This document shows positions 1 through 11,938 of a stretch of 64,000 nt of DNA, piece after piece. Numbering within the stretch: position 1 is the first letter of the stretch; the number at the start of each line of letters is the position of its first letter. The notes below the pieces were generated by a model. It ran no database searches. It saw only the letters and a program-made list of their open reading frames with translations, and was not told the origin of the DNA. Location: positions 40,124,001 to 40,188,000 of the forward strand of contig NC_135136.1 of assembly GCF_051014445.1 (NCBI RefSeq). Direction: 5' to 3'. Source of the stretch: Colletes latitarsis. Taxonomy: Eukaryota; Arthropoda; Insecta; Hymenoptera; Colletidae. The position numbers and the translations under genes are program-made.

Positions 1-1817
1 GACAGGGACCGAACCATCAGCGTAAATCACGTCCAGTGTTTCGCCCAAGAGATTAATTCGTACCGGGTTGAAAGTCAAAACGTGATCTACGCGTCCCCAT
101 TCATTTTCTTCTTCCGCGATCGTTCCTCGAGCAAACGCTATCGTTGGCTGCGGATTAAGCTGGGTCTATGGGACCTCGTTAGACCCACTGAACCCCGTTT
201 CTCGACGTTACATTTCCCCGGAGCATAATTCGTAACAGGTTGAAAGTCGCCGCGTGACCTATCTGTCAATCACCTGGCTCGCACTCCGTGTCAAAACTTG
301 TTTCTTAATATTCCCCGCGCCTTAGAGAGTCGCTGGAACGTGATCTATCGAACGGTTAACGTCTTCTTTTTGCTCTTTTTCGTCCATTGTTCTTCGAGAA
401 AATCGTCGTCGAGCAGGAACAGTTGTAACGGGAAACGCTGTTATACAAGTTAGCAAGGAACTCGACTTTGAAATACTTTTTTAAATATGGTAGAGTACTA
501 GGAGTTTGATCGATGCATCTTGTATCTTGAAGAAAGTTCGAAATTAGATGAAATTTTCACCCACTCAACCGCAAACTCATAAACTAAGAAGAATCTTTCC
601 GGTCCAATTTTTTGCTCACCAGCCACGAAATCTCCGGAATCTCTTCCGCTAACTAAAGTTTCAGCGAAATAGGTTCGTTCCTTAGATCTTATTTAGATCC
701 CAGACAATTTCTTCGAACTCCGACAGAACGCCGCAAACAGACCCGGTTCTTTCGCGTTTGTCCTATTTACTCGGCCGCTGCCGTGCCGTTTATTTTCGTT
801 CGTTCTCCCATGAAACACGGGGCAAAAGAATCGATCAGCTCCAATTGGCACGACTTCGTTTCCTCTCCTCGCGTCTTAATTTTCCTCGATAATTGCATCA
901 TGCTCGCTTTTCGAGCGTCGTTCGAACGCTCACCGGGTAATCGATCAATTTCGTTCCGTGTTCTGGGCTCTCGTGCCAGTTGACCAGCGTCGGCGTTGAC
1001 GTTTCGGATATGTTTGCCAAAGGTCGCTTCGTTAAAAATGCCCTTTGTCAGGTCTGGTTACCGACGAAGCGTCGAATCGATCCAGACGATCCGATGGAAA
1101 GGGCGTTTTCGTCAACTTTACAGCGGACGAATCCGTTCGTTAAACGGGAATGCACGATCGAGCGGGTAGTTCGTTTGTACGTGTTCCGGGGCTGTTTACT
1201 GCACTTCCGGTTGCTCTCGAATTAGGTCGACGGAGTATTTTATCGCCGGGAGCGTTAATTTGAAAAGCAAAGCGGTTAAGGGGGTCTTTAGTGGTCGCCG
1301 ATAACGGATGAATCGATTGCATTTGTTGTTCGAAACAATTTTTTCCCCAATACTGTTATTGCGAAAAATAAATTGAGTCGTGGAAAAGTGTCGATGGCAT
1401 CCAACCTCAGGTAACAGTTCGAAGCGGTTGTTTTCGGAACCTTTTCAATCTATGCCTCGCAATAGAAGGAACAATCCCACGTGAAAGGTTCCCGGCGTCT
1501 ACGAGGCTCGCTCCCTTTTTTTGGTGAGAGAAAAGGAACAAAGATGAGACCGACATAACACCCACGTGGCGTTTTTCGTAGCAGCAAATGCCGCATTGTG
1601 CCGTGGCCCGCAGGCGGTATCGCTTTCGGTCCCCGTTCCATACGCTCCGCTGATAATATTATGGCAACGTATTGTTGGAAGGGCCCACGAACACGTCTGG
1701 ATCTTATGAATCACGGATAACCATCTAAGGGTGAACTATTAATGGCGCCAGCGAACGCGACGCGTGCGGCGGACGGCTGCATAATCGACCAAATTATTAT
1801 ATTATTCCGTGAATATA
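1..1817. other. Non-coding DNA upstream of the first transposon
   Basis: I see no gene here. The DNA is CpG-rich with mixed composition. Open frames of 60-81 codons occur at 783-1225 on the plus strand and 1140-1714 on the minus strand. They overlap one another, have no recognisable motif and are what stop-poor CpG-rich DNA gives by chance. I found no tandem repeat, RNA gene or transposon end before the TA at 1816-1817. Confidence 0.6.
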
Positions 1818-2322
1818 CAGGGTGGATCAGCAGCTTCGTCCATCTTGAATATCTTCACCAAACGATAGGGCAAAGTTAAAGGTATAGAGTTTCGAGAGTT
1901 TATTTATTTGTTGATTCGAAGACAAATGTGATCTAGAAGGGTTAATACGTTAGGAAACAATGGCCCTTCAGGCATATAATTTGAAAGAATTAACGCAGCC
2001 GAGGAGGAAATCGATAGAATTATTTGCATAATTACACAATCTAGTAGCAGAATTGGAATAAGGAGAGTTAATTCGAGTTTAGGCGCGCCTCCCAGCTGGA
2101 AACCGTCTCCCATAAAACGAAGTTCGTGTAGTCTAGTCTGCAGGGACATCGGTGACGATGTAACTTATTTCTTTACGAAATCTAAACAACTTTAGAAAAT
2201 TAATTTGCATTTTCTACAGGCGAGGAAAATGTCGGGTAACGGGGGTAGTGCACGTGGATCGACGCGATTGTTTAAAATAGCGGAGCTATTTAAGGTGGAC
2301 AAAGCCAGAGCGAGCCACCCTG
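1818..2322. mobile_element. Non-autonomous Tc1/mariner-like element with both inverted ends
   Basis: The left end reads TA-CAGGGTGG from 1816 and the right end reads CCACCCTG-TA up to 2324, so an 8-bp perfect inverted end is flanked by TA on both sides. The similarity continues imperfectly for about 40 bp inward: the left arm CGTCCATCTTGAATATCTTC matches the reverse complement of the right arm TGTCCACCTTAAATAGCTCC (about 1850 and 2290). TA target duplication and ends beginning CAGGG are typical of the IS630-Tc1-mariner superfamily. The 505-bp interior has no transposase-like frame (no D-D-[DE] motif could be seen in any frame), so this is a MITE that would need a transposase from elsewhere. 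The divergence between the arms suggests an old insertion. Confidence 0.72.
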
Positions 2323-3420
2323 TATAATGGCGGGTATCTGGTTGTTCCTGGAGGCTGGCCGATCCCTGCAATCTCCTTGGTCGATCATTGCGAGAACCGT
2401 AGATGGCGAGTTTAGACAAGGGCCCGCCGCTAAATGGATTCGCGCGGGACGAGTTAAAACGCCCGCTAGACGCTTTCACTAGATGGTCTCGCGAACATGA
2501 GCGTTCGACAGGCCAGCGGGTCGCAATTGCACTCGACCATGAAGGCGCGGACGCTCAAAGCGTCGCGAAGTAAAAGCGTGGCGAACGCTTTGCGATCTCT
2601 GATAGGTGGAAAATCTTGTTACGCGTCGCGCGGGCAAATGCGCGACACTTTTTTTCGCCACCGAGAAGTTATTCCCTTTTGATTTCACTCTGTCTGTCCG
2701 TGGTTGCCCTTTTTATCAACGATTGCAGTCGTAGAAAATTGTTTCCTGCTTCGACGAGGTTGACCAGTCGAAGCAAAATAGTAAAAGTCCCTTTAGTTTT
2801 CGCTGTATTATCGTTCCATGAAAAAGTCTAATTACTTAAATAGAAATTCAGGAAGCTGGTGGTTTAATAACAGCCACGAACGTCAGCATTTCTACGTCCG
2901 CCATTGGTCGTTGAGTTCGGAATCCTGCTTAGCCATTACGGCGAAGATGGCGAGCGCGAAAACATTGAATTAATAAAATTCGTTATCGGATGTAACCCAG
3001 ATGGTCAGCGCGATTTCGGTTGGCAAAATGGAGTTTATTCGTGCGTCAGCGTTAAACTTCCGACGATTATACCGAAGCGTAGGTGTCCCCCCTCCACTAC
3101 GTTCAGTTTCAGAGTAGGTAGCGGCGGTCGTGTTAAAATCGATTAAGCAGCGAGCTGAAATTTGTACAGTATAAATACGCAGCGTGGAACCACTTTCTAA
3201 AATGAGATTACGTAACGCGTTTAAAAGCTGTTCGTTGGATTGCAGATTAAGGTTCGTTTACATTGCTGCGAAGAAGACCCGCGGACGATGGTTCTAGCGT
3301 TCGCTGTGTTAAACCAAACGATGTGAAATATTTATAGGACGAACTTGACTAATTCGTACCAGTTAGCAAGAAAAACTTCAAATATAACTCGTTAATTTAG
3401 CTTATAGATCATTTATATCG
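2323..3420. other. Non-coding spacer with one isolated TATA-like site
   Basis: I see no gene. Open frames of 60-95 codons around 2479-2831 are on both strands and are unlikely to be coding. A TATAAATA string sits at 3170-3177 in a mildly GC-rich context, but there is no TCAGT-type initiator about 30 bp downstream and no following coding frame, so I do not call a promoter. Confidence 0.5.
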
Positions 3421-3999
3421 AATCCCATTAGTTTGGCGTCTAATTTGTCAATGTTCACGAGTCCAGAAGCATCTACATCAGAGTTCACGAGTTTAGTATC
3501 TGTGGTATCAAGTTCTGTTTGTCCCCAATATCGTTTGTATCGCCTCCCATTAATCTGGTGTCTAGTTCCTCAAGATCCACGAGACCAATATTGTCTACAT
3601 CAATATCCAAATGTTTGGTATTTACAGTATCGGGTTCTATCGATTCCTAATATTATTTGTATCAAATTTCAATAGTTTATCGTTTAATTTGTCAAATACC
3701 ATCAGACCAATAAGGTCCACTTACACGGTATCTACCGTACCAAGTGTTATTAGCCGCCAAAATCCATCTTCAATATTGTTTGTATCAAATCCCATTAGTC
3801 TGATATTTGCATTTTCAAGGTTTATGAGTCCATTATCATCTCCATCAAGTTCCACAGGTTTGATGTCTACGCAATCAACTCCCATTGGTCCTATATAATC
3901 CACATCGGATCTCATAAGTTTGGTGTCTACTATGTCAAGTCTTATCGATCCAGTATCCTCTGTAACAAGTCCCACGGGTTCAGTCTTGCTTCTATCTAC
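3421..3999 (-). repeat. 60-bp minisatellite that reads as a broken 20-residue protein repeat
   Basis: About 9.6 units of 60 bp lie in tandem. From 3781 onward the period is exactly 60, with units opening near 3781, 3841, 3901 and 3961. Each plus-strand unit resembles CCCATTAGTTTGGTGTCTAC, then a TCAAG-type block, then a block near CCAATATCATCT. Read on the minus strand, units give a 20-residue repeat of the type DTKLMGFDxDNIGLxxL. Between 3999 and 3721 it is open in one frame and ends at a stop after GTVDTV. Further units (3720 down to 3421) keep the same peptide only after frame changes, for example near 3720, 3640 and 3500. A splice-acceptor-like TTTTGTTTAG ends exactly where the array begins on the minus strand (exon side at 3999). 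It is either a plain minisatellite whose unit happens to be a multiple of three, or the remains of a repeat-coding exon. I do not recognise the protein. Confidence 0.72.
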
Positions 4000-6900
4000 C
4001 TAAACAAAACTTTACTCTTGTTTTATCTACGTTTCCTCGCAACGGATCGTTTTGCATACAAATACTTGTTAATTAAAAGTCAATGAAACCCGGAAGAGAA
4101 CCAAGCAAGTCCGATATGTGCATAGCGCGTAGGACGACAAATGTTTTGTAACATTCATCGTTTCTAGCGAACGTTTGCTTTAATTTAACTCTGTTCGTTT
4201 CCATCTCGTGCGTGGTATTTCCCTAACGTTGTATCGTCGCTGGCAGCCATAATTTTCAAACTCCGTCGCAGTTAACGAAAGATAATCAAAAGTTATTATT
4301 TTTGCATTTTGACGAATTAATTGTATGCTCGTATTTCGCGATATTCTGGTCCCGGTAAGAAACCGAGCAATTTTGTTTCGTTTCAAAGCAAATGATTTTT
4401 GCCGCGCCAGATCCTGGATTCCGACGATCGAGAAACGCAAGGAATCGATCGTCGAGTGGAAGGGAACCTCCGCATCCTTCTCGAAGAATAATTACACGAT
4501 TAAACGGTTAATGAGCAACCGCGAGGTATAAGCGTGGCTTGTATGCATAAATTTACATTTCGAGGGTGGACTCGTTCGCGAAGGGGGGACGTCGACAGCG
4601 TCGCGGGAACACCGCGTGCATATTTTAGGAGCTGGAAGACCGCGGGGAAGACGTATATCAAAACGACGCCCACGCTCGTAATAACATAATCGGATGACCG
4701 TCGCGTTAAGCCCGGTGAGCGCGATATAAATTATGATAAATCGCTGCGTTTAATGACGCGTCGGAAGGTTGCGAACTGGACCCGTTCCACGCTCCCTTCG
4801 CGTTTTAAATCGTTCGACAAGTTTAACTTGCCCCGACAGTGTGTTCCTCGGACGCGTTAACACATTATGGGCCCAATGACGTGCAACGAGTCCCAAAATT
4901 ATCGTTTTTTAATCGAGAGATTAAGTCCTCGTCTTTGACCCATTAGTGGTTAGCTTTGCACAGAGTGCTAGTATTCTTCCTGTAATTTCTTTAAAGAAAA
5001 CACAATAAATAAGAGATCCAGAAGTCTGTTCATAGTAACATTTGTTTTAATACCGAGGAATTTTTATTGAATAGGAGCGTTTTACAGCCTAATCAAACCG
5101 CCTTTTTCTCCGTTCCGGCGCGGGCGTATTACGGGTTCGCTGGAGGACGGATTATTTATGGGCGAATTGGCGGCGGTGTACTGGTTCACGTACCAGTTTC
5201 TGGTACGCATGGGACAAGGAAGATCGCGTGCAATATTCGCCCGGTGTATCGCGTCTGTAACTCGCGGCGAACGTCGTCGATAAATTGGATTGAATTACAT
5301 ATGGCGGCAGTTCGTAAAACAAATTGGTCCGTGGGCCGATGCTGGGCAGAAAATTTCGAATCGTTTCCCGCGGCGTTCAGCTTTTCCAGCGCGTTGCGAT
5401 GAACGAAACCGACTCACGCGAGGCGCGAGTGAATCACTCCGCGGAAGTGCCGCTAACATTCACTGACCACAGTCACGGTTTCTGGCAATAAGCGTTAAAT
5501 GCACGGGACCGTGATGCGGCTCGATGTGTGGGAGTAATAACGCACGCACACGCCGCTTCCAAGACGTTGTTTTCATCCTGCGCCAGTGGTTTCCAAACGG
5601 GATTAAGAGCGTGAGTCGCAGGGAATGGTAGGTCGTGTCTCGAATTTTAACCCTTCGGCGGACCTCCAATTTTAGTTTAACCCTTCGTTATCCGATGTAT
5701 CGATCTAGGAATCTTGGTCGATAGTTTGTAGCATACGATCGAGCGTCGGCAATTCGAATATCTTGGGAAGGGAACAAATCGAATTATAGAGATTTGAGAA
5801 AAACTCCTTTACAACCGAATATTGCAGTTTGTACGCGCGTGAAAGTTTCGACCTGCCTCTGTTAAGTGGTAATTATCTTAACCATAAGGAGAAATTAGTC
5901 ACCGTGGTCGGTTTACCGTTAACGTTTCTATTATAGGCGGATGACTGCACGGCGTAAAACTGAACCGATGACAGCATTCGCTGGTTCCCTTATTCGCGAC
6001 GCGAAAGAATAATACACGCGCGAATTATTTAAAATTCGCCGCTTTAAACCAGAACCTGTTCGTGATTCATCGTAACGAGAGGCGAGTGTAATAAAGTTGC
6101 GCCTCTAACCGAGGTGGCAAATTAGCATGCGCAACGTGTCGTCGATGGTCTTGCCTTAGCAATTGTTTCCGGAACAAGTTATAATTTGCCGGCCTCTGGA
6201 TCCTCTAATCCAGCCATGTCAAAACACATGGCTCGATCCATTAAATTCTACGGCGCTCTTGATCGTTACAGTTCTTCTATTTTTTCTTATTGGTTGCAAT
6301 TGTGGTACTTGCTCGCTATCCCTGCTTGGAAAACATATTTTAATATAGGAAATTTTAAAAAAAGACATCGAATCAAGGACTGGATCTGTAAATCGTAGCC
6401 ATTCCTAGTAGTCAGGGTATCTTCGCGAAGACTGTTCGAACGTTTAGTCGTATCTTAGCTACTAGATGGCAGATCCTTCTCGCTTCAGAGTATGCGCAAT
6501 CCGGAGGCTCCACGTATGGAAACAGGTTCCAACTGGAAGACGAGTCGAAGGCAGGATCTGCTTATAATAACCTCGCCGTAGAGTTCAGTAAATTCGGGAC
6601 GAAACATCGTAATTTTGCTCCTTAAAATCAAATAAAGTACACCTCGCGCGCATAACTATTTGCGATAGTTCCCATTACGAAGGAAAATGACCGAAGCACA
6701 GTATCGGAAGTTTGGGTTAGGTAGTAAAACAGCCTCGTTCGCCGTACCTGGTCGTTTCATCCTGCTCGGTATAGTTCTTTTACGTACATTTTTATTCGGC
6801 GAATAAAGTCGTTAAATAAAACACGCGAAAGGAAAAATTAACGAAACGGGGATGATTTTATTTTATTGGCGAGTCGTACCGATTAGATAAGATTATAAAG

Positions 6901-7739
6901 CGAGCAATCGCAAAGTGTCCGAATGTTAAAGTTGCTCACAGTGTATAAGACCGCTTTTAGTTATTGCTACGTTCACTGTCGAACTGGTTTCATGCAGTCC
7001 GGCCGCATAATTACAGCACACATCCCAGGTGGTCTTAATAAATGAATACCGTAATAAATGACTCTGTCGCTAGCAAGAAGAAAAGGTCAGGTTTGAAGGT
7101 TTAAGCGCTTCTGAAAAAGGAAGAAACGTTCGATAATTGCGCAATATTATTTTTAACACGGACACGGCCGCTGTCGCTTGCGCGCAGTGGATTAACCGCG
7201 CAGTTTATGCGACCGCGGACGATTTACTGTTAAACGATCGCTATATTTTCTGGCACGTAGAGATTCAGTCTTTACCCGCGCGTGGACTCCTACGGTTGGC
7301 AGCAAATCCGCAACCGCGGCTTCCGTTAGAACGTGTTCGGAATAGGTTATGACGCACACGAAGACGATTAATTCGAAACGATGGAACTCTTTTATCCGCC
7401 GGATGAGGGAAAGGTTTGCCACGGTACCGATAACATATTTTCTTCCACAAATTTCAGTGTTCCGAAATCCTCTTTTCTCCGTAAGACCGTCCAGTTAATT
7501 TTGTACAAATTGTACGTACGCTCATATTACCCTAGAATAACCTTAAGGAATCATCCGGGTTAAATGCACGAAAGGGAAACGTTTATGATTCAAGGTGTAT
7601 AAGCTCGGATAACACCAGTGGATCAATGCCACTCCTGAATCGAGAATCCGACGCTTATTACAGCCGATAAAACTACAGAGTCACGTTCTATCGCCATTGC
7701 CTACGAGAAAACCTCAAGGAAGAAAATAATCCCGTCGAT
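4000..7739. other. Non-coding DNA with few landmarks
   Basis: No gene is seen. The longest frame (5067-5402 plus, 111 codons) has no motif. A small perfect hairpin, CGTACCAG-TTT-CTGGTACG, is at 5189-5207. Two direct copies of TTAACCCTTCG lie about 28 bp apart near 5646-5685; they resemble the TTAACCCT start seen in piggyBac-type ends but have no partner. The rest (5.7-7.7 kb) is unremarkable AT/CpG-mixed sequence. Confidence 0.5.
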
Positions 7740-8256
7740 TCTCGGACCGGAGTCGTCCGGGCGTCGTCGAGGCTCCTCGAAAGCGTACACCAGCCTTGCA
7801 GCTCTTTTTACATGGTCCACATTTGCATCGGCCTCCGCGTTGTACCCAGTTTCGCAGAGGGTGAATCTTTGGCCCGGGCTGCGTCGCGGGTTTCGCGTTC
7901 CCCGCGAGAGATTTCCCTGGCTAATCCCCTCGGTCGGGTTTCACCGACCAACGATCCCCCCATTGTCACGAACGGTCGCTTCGAGACGTCGCTAAGTACG
8001 ACGGGTTCGACGAAAGCCCGGTATTTACGACCGGGTCCGGTGCTGTTCGCGCGCCTCCCCGGGAAAACTCGAAAAACCCTGCGAACGAGCCACCAAAACA
8101 CGTCTGACATCGTGGACATAACGACCCAGTTTATGTTTCCAATTCACCCGAGGAAGAAAGGAGCGGATCCGACGGGAATGAGCGAAAGAGGGAGCGAAAG
8201 AGGTTGAACGCAGGGGAAACGGCTGACAAGGACATTGATAGCGGATCAGGGGGAGA

Positions 8257-8292
8257 GGGATAGGGATAGGGATAGGGATAGGGATAGGGATA
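8257..8292 (+). repeat. GGGATA hexamer microsatellite, six perfect copies
   Basis: Six uninterrupted GGGATA units are present, flanked by related GGGAGA sequence. Runs of three G separated by three bases fit the canonical G-quadruplex pattern on the plus strand. It is not the insect telomere repeat (TTAGG). The apparent Ile-Pro or Leu-Ser dipeptide runs in minus-strand frames are only this microsatellite translated. Confidence 0.95.
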
Positions 8293-8389
8293 GAAGAGCG
8301 AGCAGGAGGGAAATGTTTGAAGCAGAACACCCGTACGACAGCTGAGTCCCGGGATGAAGGCAGGAGAGGGTCGAATGGGGAGGTCGAGT

Positions 8390-8504
8390 GGGGGTGGGAG
8401 GGAAGGTAGGGGAAGAATCCGGCATGGTTAGCACAGACGGAAAGAGCAGCGACGGTGGTGGGGATAGCATCGAAGGAGCGACGGGGAAGGTGGGTGGTGG
8501 GGGG
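8390..8504 (+). other. Two further G-quadruplex motifs
   Basis: At 8390-8412 the plus strand has four runs of three or more G with short spacers (GGGGGTGGGAGGG, then GGGG). At 8483-8504 there is a second cluster (GGGG, GGG and a run of six G). With the hexamer array at 8257 this makes three potential quadruplex sites within 250 bp, all on the same strand. Confidence 0.6.
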
Positions 8505-9540
8505 CAATAAACACGCCGGCGCCTCAGTATCGTCGCGTCCATCGAGGGAGTCGGTTCGTGACGATTTCGCGTCCTCCTTCCGCCGCGGAACAAAAGCTCC
8601 AATTCGGTCGGTTCGTTTGATTCACGCGAAAACTTGAATCGAAGAGCTATCGTGCGCGGTACGTCGCGTCATCCGTTCTCGACCGGAATCGTGCGTCCCT
8701 CCGCGTCCGAAAGATGCTCCGTTCCATCGACGACCAGGGCTAGCCTTGCCCTTGACGGAAACTTTTTGAAGTGATCGACTGTCGGCAGTGCGCGGCGCCG
8801 CGCACGACGTTTCGCCAGCTGGTGCCGGAATCGCGTCCGCGTGTGTTTGTGTTCGACGTTTTTTCCTTGTTTTTCCCCCTCCGCGCGTTTTCGCCAACCG
8901 ACGCCGTGACAAAAGAAGACCTTATTTCCTTATACTTTCGTGCTGAGTTTCCATCGTTGAGTTCTATTTGGTGCTTATGGTGAATACGCCGGGGACGATA
9001 GCTCGAGGGAACAAAGGGACAGACCAGCGACATCGTCGCGTATCGATCGAGAGCGGAGCTGCGGTTGACGTAAGTCGATGAATTTTGTCCTTTGCGAGTA
9101 ATGATCGAAACTGCGGGGTACGCGCTCTCGCGGACGCATCGGCGAACGCGTCCCTCGTCTCATCGGAACCGTATTATTTTACGTAAGTCACGTAGCCCTA
9201 CGCGGTGAACTGGTTTGCTTCTCTCCCTCGCGCGCGTTTCTTCCTGCGCCTCGGACCGCTTGAAATAGTCCGGGGAGAAGTTCACTGCCTTCTGCCGATT
9301 GTGTCATCGAGGTTACAGACGACAACGCGATCCTACGATCGAACGACGCGCAATTGTCTCATCACCAAGCTTGTTACGTGCAATTTTCTACGCGTTCTCC
9401 TCGCGACGTCCGGGTGTTCTCTCACGTGGCTCGCGATAGGTTACGCGATAAGCCACGGCTTCGGAGCTGTTCTCATGCTTTTGTTCGACTTTCCGTCGTC
9501 GATCCGTATCGTCGATGCAAACGATGCACGATGATTTAGG

Positions 9541-11777
9541 CGCGATTCGCAGCAAAACGGAGCAACCGACGCGAGACGCTCGAAAAACGAAATATTTCTG
9601 GAAAAGGAACAAAAACGTTGCTTAGGCAAATGTTAGTCCCTGGCGTCAGATATAGAATGCTCTCCGCGTTTCCCTCCGACCAGATGGTCTATTCACATAA
9701 CACTCCATTCAACTCCGTCACAAACGGCCTCCATGTTCCCACCGACTTCTTCCATTAAACTTTCGAAAATTTTCTGAAAGTTTACCCTCTTAATGGAAAC
9801 TTTAATAACTTCGCGAGAGGGAGTGCCTTTTCAACCGTTCGATTCTTTTGTGACCGAGGCATTTTTATCTCTCAGCGGTCCCCTCGCCTCGAAAATGGTT
9901 ACGATTCCGTTTCGAACGGAAATGGACTTGGCCGATTCCACGAAATCGCCACGGCGGTAAATTCGCGGAAGAGGTTGCGGACTCGCTTTGTTTACGCGAA
10001 GCGCAACGACTGATAAGAGTTTGGCAAAAACACAACGGATGAAATTGGTTCTTGGTAACGGTCAACGACGTAGCGCGCGATCGATCTCGTCGGCACAGCG
10101 ATACGATACGCCGTGACGTACCGATCGTAACTCGAATTTATCGTCAACTAATTAACCATTCGTTTGCACGGTCGAGCGCGTTTCTCGTTTCAATTCGACG
10201 AGCTTGGAATTATCTTAAACGCTGAGTGCTCGAATTACCGACGGATATTCATTGGAAATAAAAATGTTTACGGGAATATATCGACCATAAAAACATCAAT
10301 CGCCTTAACCGAGTGTTAACGAAACTAGGGAAACGTTGAGCGTTCTAATTAACATTTCCTCCGAGTGCTCTCGACCCGTTTGCTAAACGTATTTCATTTA
10401 TTGCGATTAAACGGTTTGCTGCATAAATTAACAGAAATAAATCGAAGAAAATTTGGAGCAAATACAAACAAACAGACGTACAAAAAGGTAATTTTGTTTT
10501 TGCAATTTCACGTAAAGATTTTGTTTCTTTTCCGTTTGGGCTCGCGTAAATCTGGAAAATTGTGCAAAAGAAGGTAGTTTGGTCGTCTTGTTGCATTTCT
10601 GCGTAACATCACGGCTAAGGTATTAAGATGTTTCTCGTCGAAACGCCTCTGCCGCGTACGCTCCGTTAAATACTTTCAGAAACTCGCAGCTCGCGAGGCT
10701 GCGTATCGCGTTCTTGGTAAGTGCACCGCGCTTGCAAATGAAGTTCCGCCACTTGGAATAGTTGGACGAAGCTCACATATTCCGTCCAAGACTGACCCAT
10801 ACCCCGGGGTGCAAGCAGAGAGCTGTAAGACAGGTAGTGACGTCATCGACCCAGCTGCTTCGCTTTTGTACCTATCGTATCTGTCGGCGAACAGAATCTC
10901 GTGTCTTCTTCCCTCCGGTGTATTTGCATTTGGCTCTCCGTTCAACCTTAACGTTTAACCCCATTACACTTGCAAAGACGAGAACCATCGATGTAGTTAG
11001 ATTCCTCGAACGCCCCGTGTGACACCAGAAATATTATTACTAAACCAATTTTGTTCAACTCTCTTTAAGATACAAATAAGCATTCTGTGAAAAGAAAAGA
11101 CTCCACTTTTGGAGCAATTTGACCTCCGTACTTTTTTCAAACAGTCACACGGTAGAGTAGGGAGACGCTTCCCTCGAATTAACTGGTATTGGGGTAAACG
11201 AAGGATTGCAATTTCTCAACGGGACACGCGCATCCAGGTGTTCCAATTCGCTCATGCAAATATATCCCCGTCCCTGGCCGGTAGCGTCGTTCTCTCTATT
11301 TATCTCATTCTCTGCTCCGGCATCGTACCGAATTCATCATGACACGCAGTAAATGGAAAGATGGTCGCGATGCGTTCGGTGGAAACGCGGCCGACGGCGT
11401 GTCCTCGTGGAATTCCCTGGTGGATGGACGACCTCGGGTCCGCGGGGATCCGCACGGCCCGTGCAAGACGGCTGTTTGACGTCATTGACTCACAAAGAGA
11501 TGATACGAACGAAATGAGTGCTTTTTGAACGAAACCAGGCTTAAAATCTAGGACGCGATGAACTGAAACAGATTCCAAAGTATTAGCCGTTTTTAATCCT
11601 TAACGTCAAAATTTGGAGTCGTTTTTAATTGCTTGATCTGAGGGGTCCTGATAAAATTGCTCTGTTTTGAAATTAACAAATATCTCTATTAACATAATCA
11701 TGTGAAATCAATGGATAAATTCGGGGCAATAATGACAAGAGGGCCTTCGAATGGCCTTGAGCACTGAAATAAAAGAG
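9541..11777. other. Non-coding DNA
   Basis: No gene is supported. Open frames are below 93 codons and overlap on both strands. The only strong structure is the hairpin at 9750-9798, listed separately. The region 10.2-10.6 kb is AT-rich; 10.7-11.5 kb is of mixed composition. Confidence 0.5.
9750..9798. other. Long bulged hairpin
   Basis: TTCCATTAA at 9750-9758 pairs perfectly with TTAATGGAA at 9790-9798. Inside it AAACTTTC (9757-9764) pairs perfectly with GAAAGTTT (9776-9783), leaving a short loop and a one-sided ACCCTC bulge. The two stems overlap by two bases at 9757-9758, giving about 15 bp of stem in 49 bp. It is too short for a typical pre-miRNA and has no flanking paired extension that I can see. 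Confidence 0.6.
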
Positions 11778-11938
11778 ATCGTTTAAAATTCACGTTGTTA
11801 TTGCGTATGGAAAATGGTTCAGGTTATTTAAAAGCCACATTGTCATCGTGTCTGGAACATAGTCCAGATCATTTGAAAGTCATATTGTCATTGTGTGTAG
11901 AAAATAGTCAAGGTCGTTTGACAATCCTATTGTCATAG
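11778..11938 (+). repeat. 45-bp minisatellite, about 3.6 units
   Basis: Units start at 11778, 11823, 11868 and 11913 (last one partial). Each carries the core TTTRAAA then a block close to CATTGTCATTGTGT and a block close to GAAAATAGTCAAG. The first three are exactly 45 bp long with roughly 70-75 percent identity. Stops occur within the unit in the plus frames, so it is not coding as it stands. Confidence 0.75.

Larger units (their letters stand above)
7740..9540. other. GC-rich, CpG-dense island, possible promoter-proximal region
   Basis: Base composition rises clearly here, with CpG-dense runs at about 7740-8060, 8500-8830 and 9000-9250. Purine asymmetry is strong at 8160-8510 (G-rich on plus). 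Two donor-like GTAAGT strings occur at about 9070 (after TTGAC) and 9183 (after TTTTAC), which would suit a non-coding first exon ending there on the plus strand. Open frames on both strands (for example 7812-8207 plus and 8025-8507 minus) are low-complexity and mutually overlapping, so none is called. In insects such islands often mark 5' ends of genes, but no initiator or coding start can be fixed from sequence alone. Confidence 0.3.

Noticed and set aside
8257..8292. Interstitial telomere repeat
   Set aside because: The unit is GGGATA, not the insect TTAGG. No TTAGG array was found.
8025..8507. 160-codon minus frame with Ile-Pro repeats
   Set aside because: The repeats are the GGGATA microsatellite translated. 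The neighbouring frame gives Leu-Ser repeats from the same DNA.
9750..9798. A microRNA precursor
   Set aside because: The stem is too short and has a one-sided bulge. I recognise no known insect miRNA mature sequence in it or elsewhere in the window.
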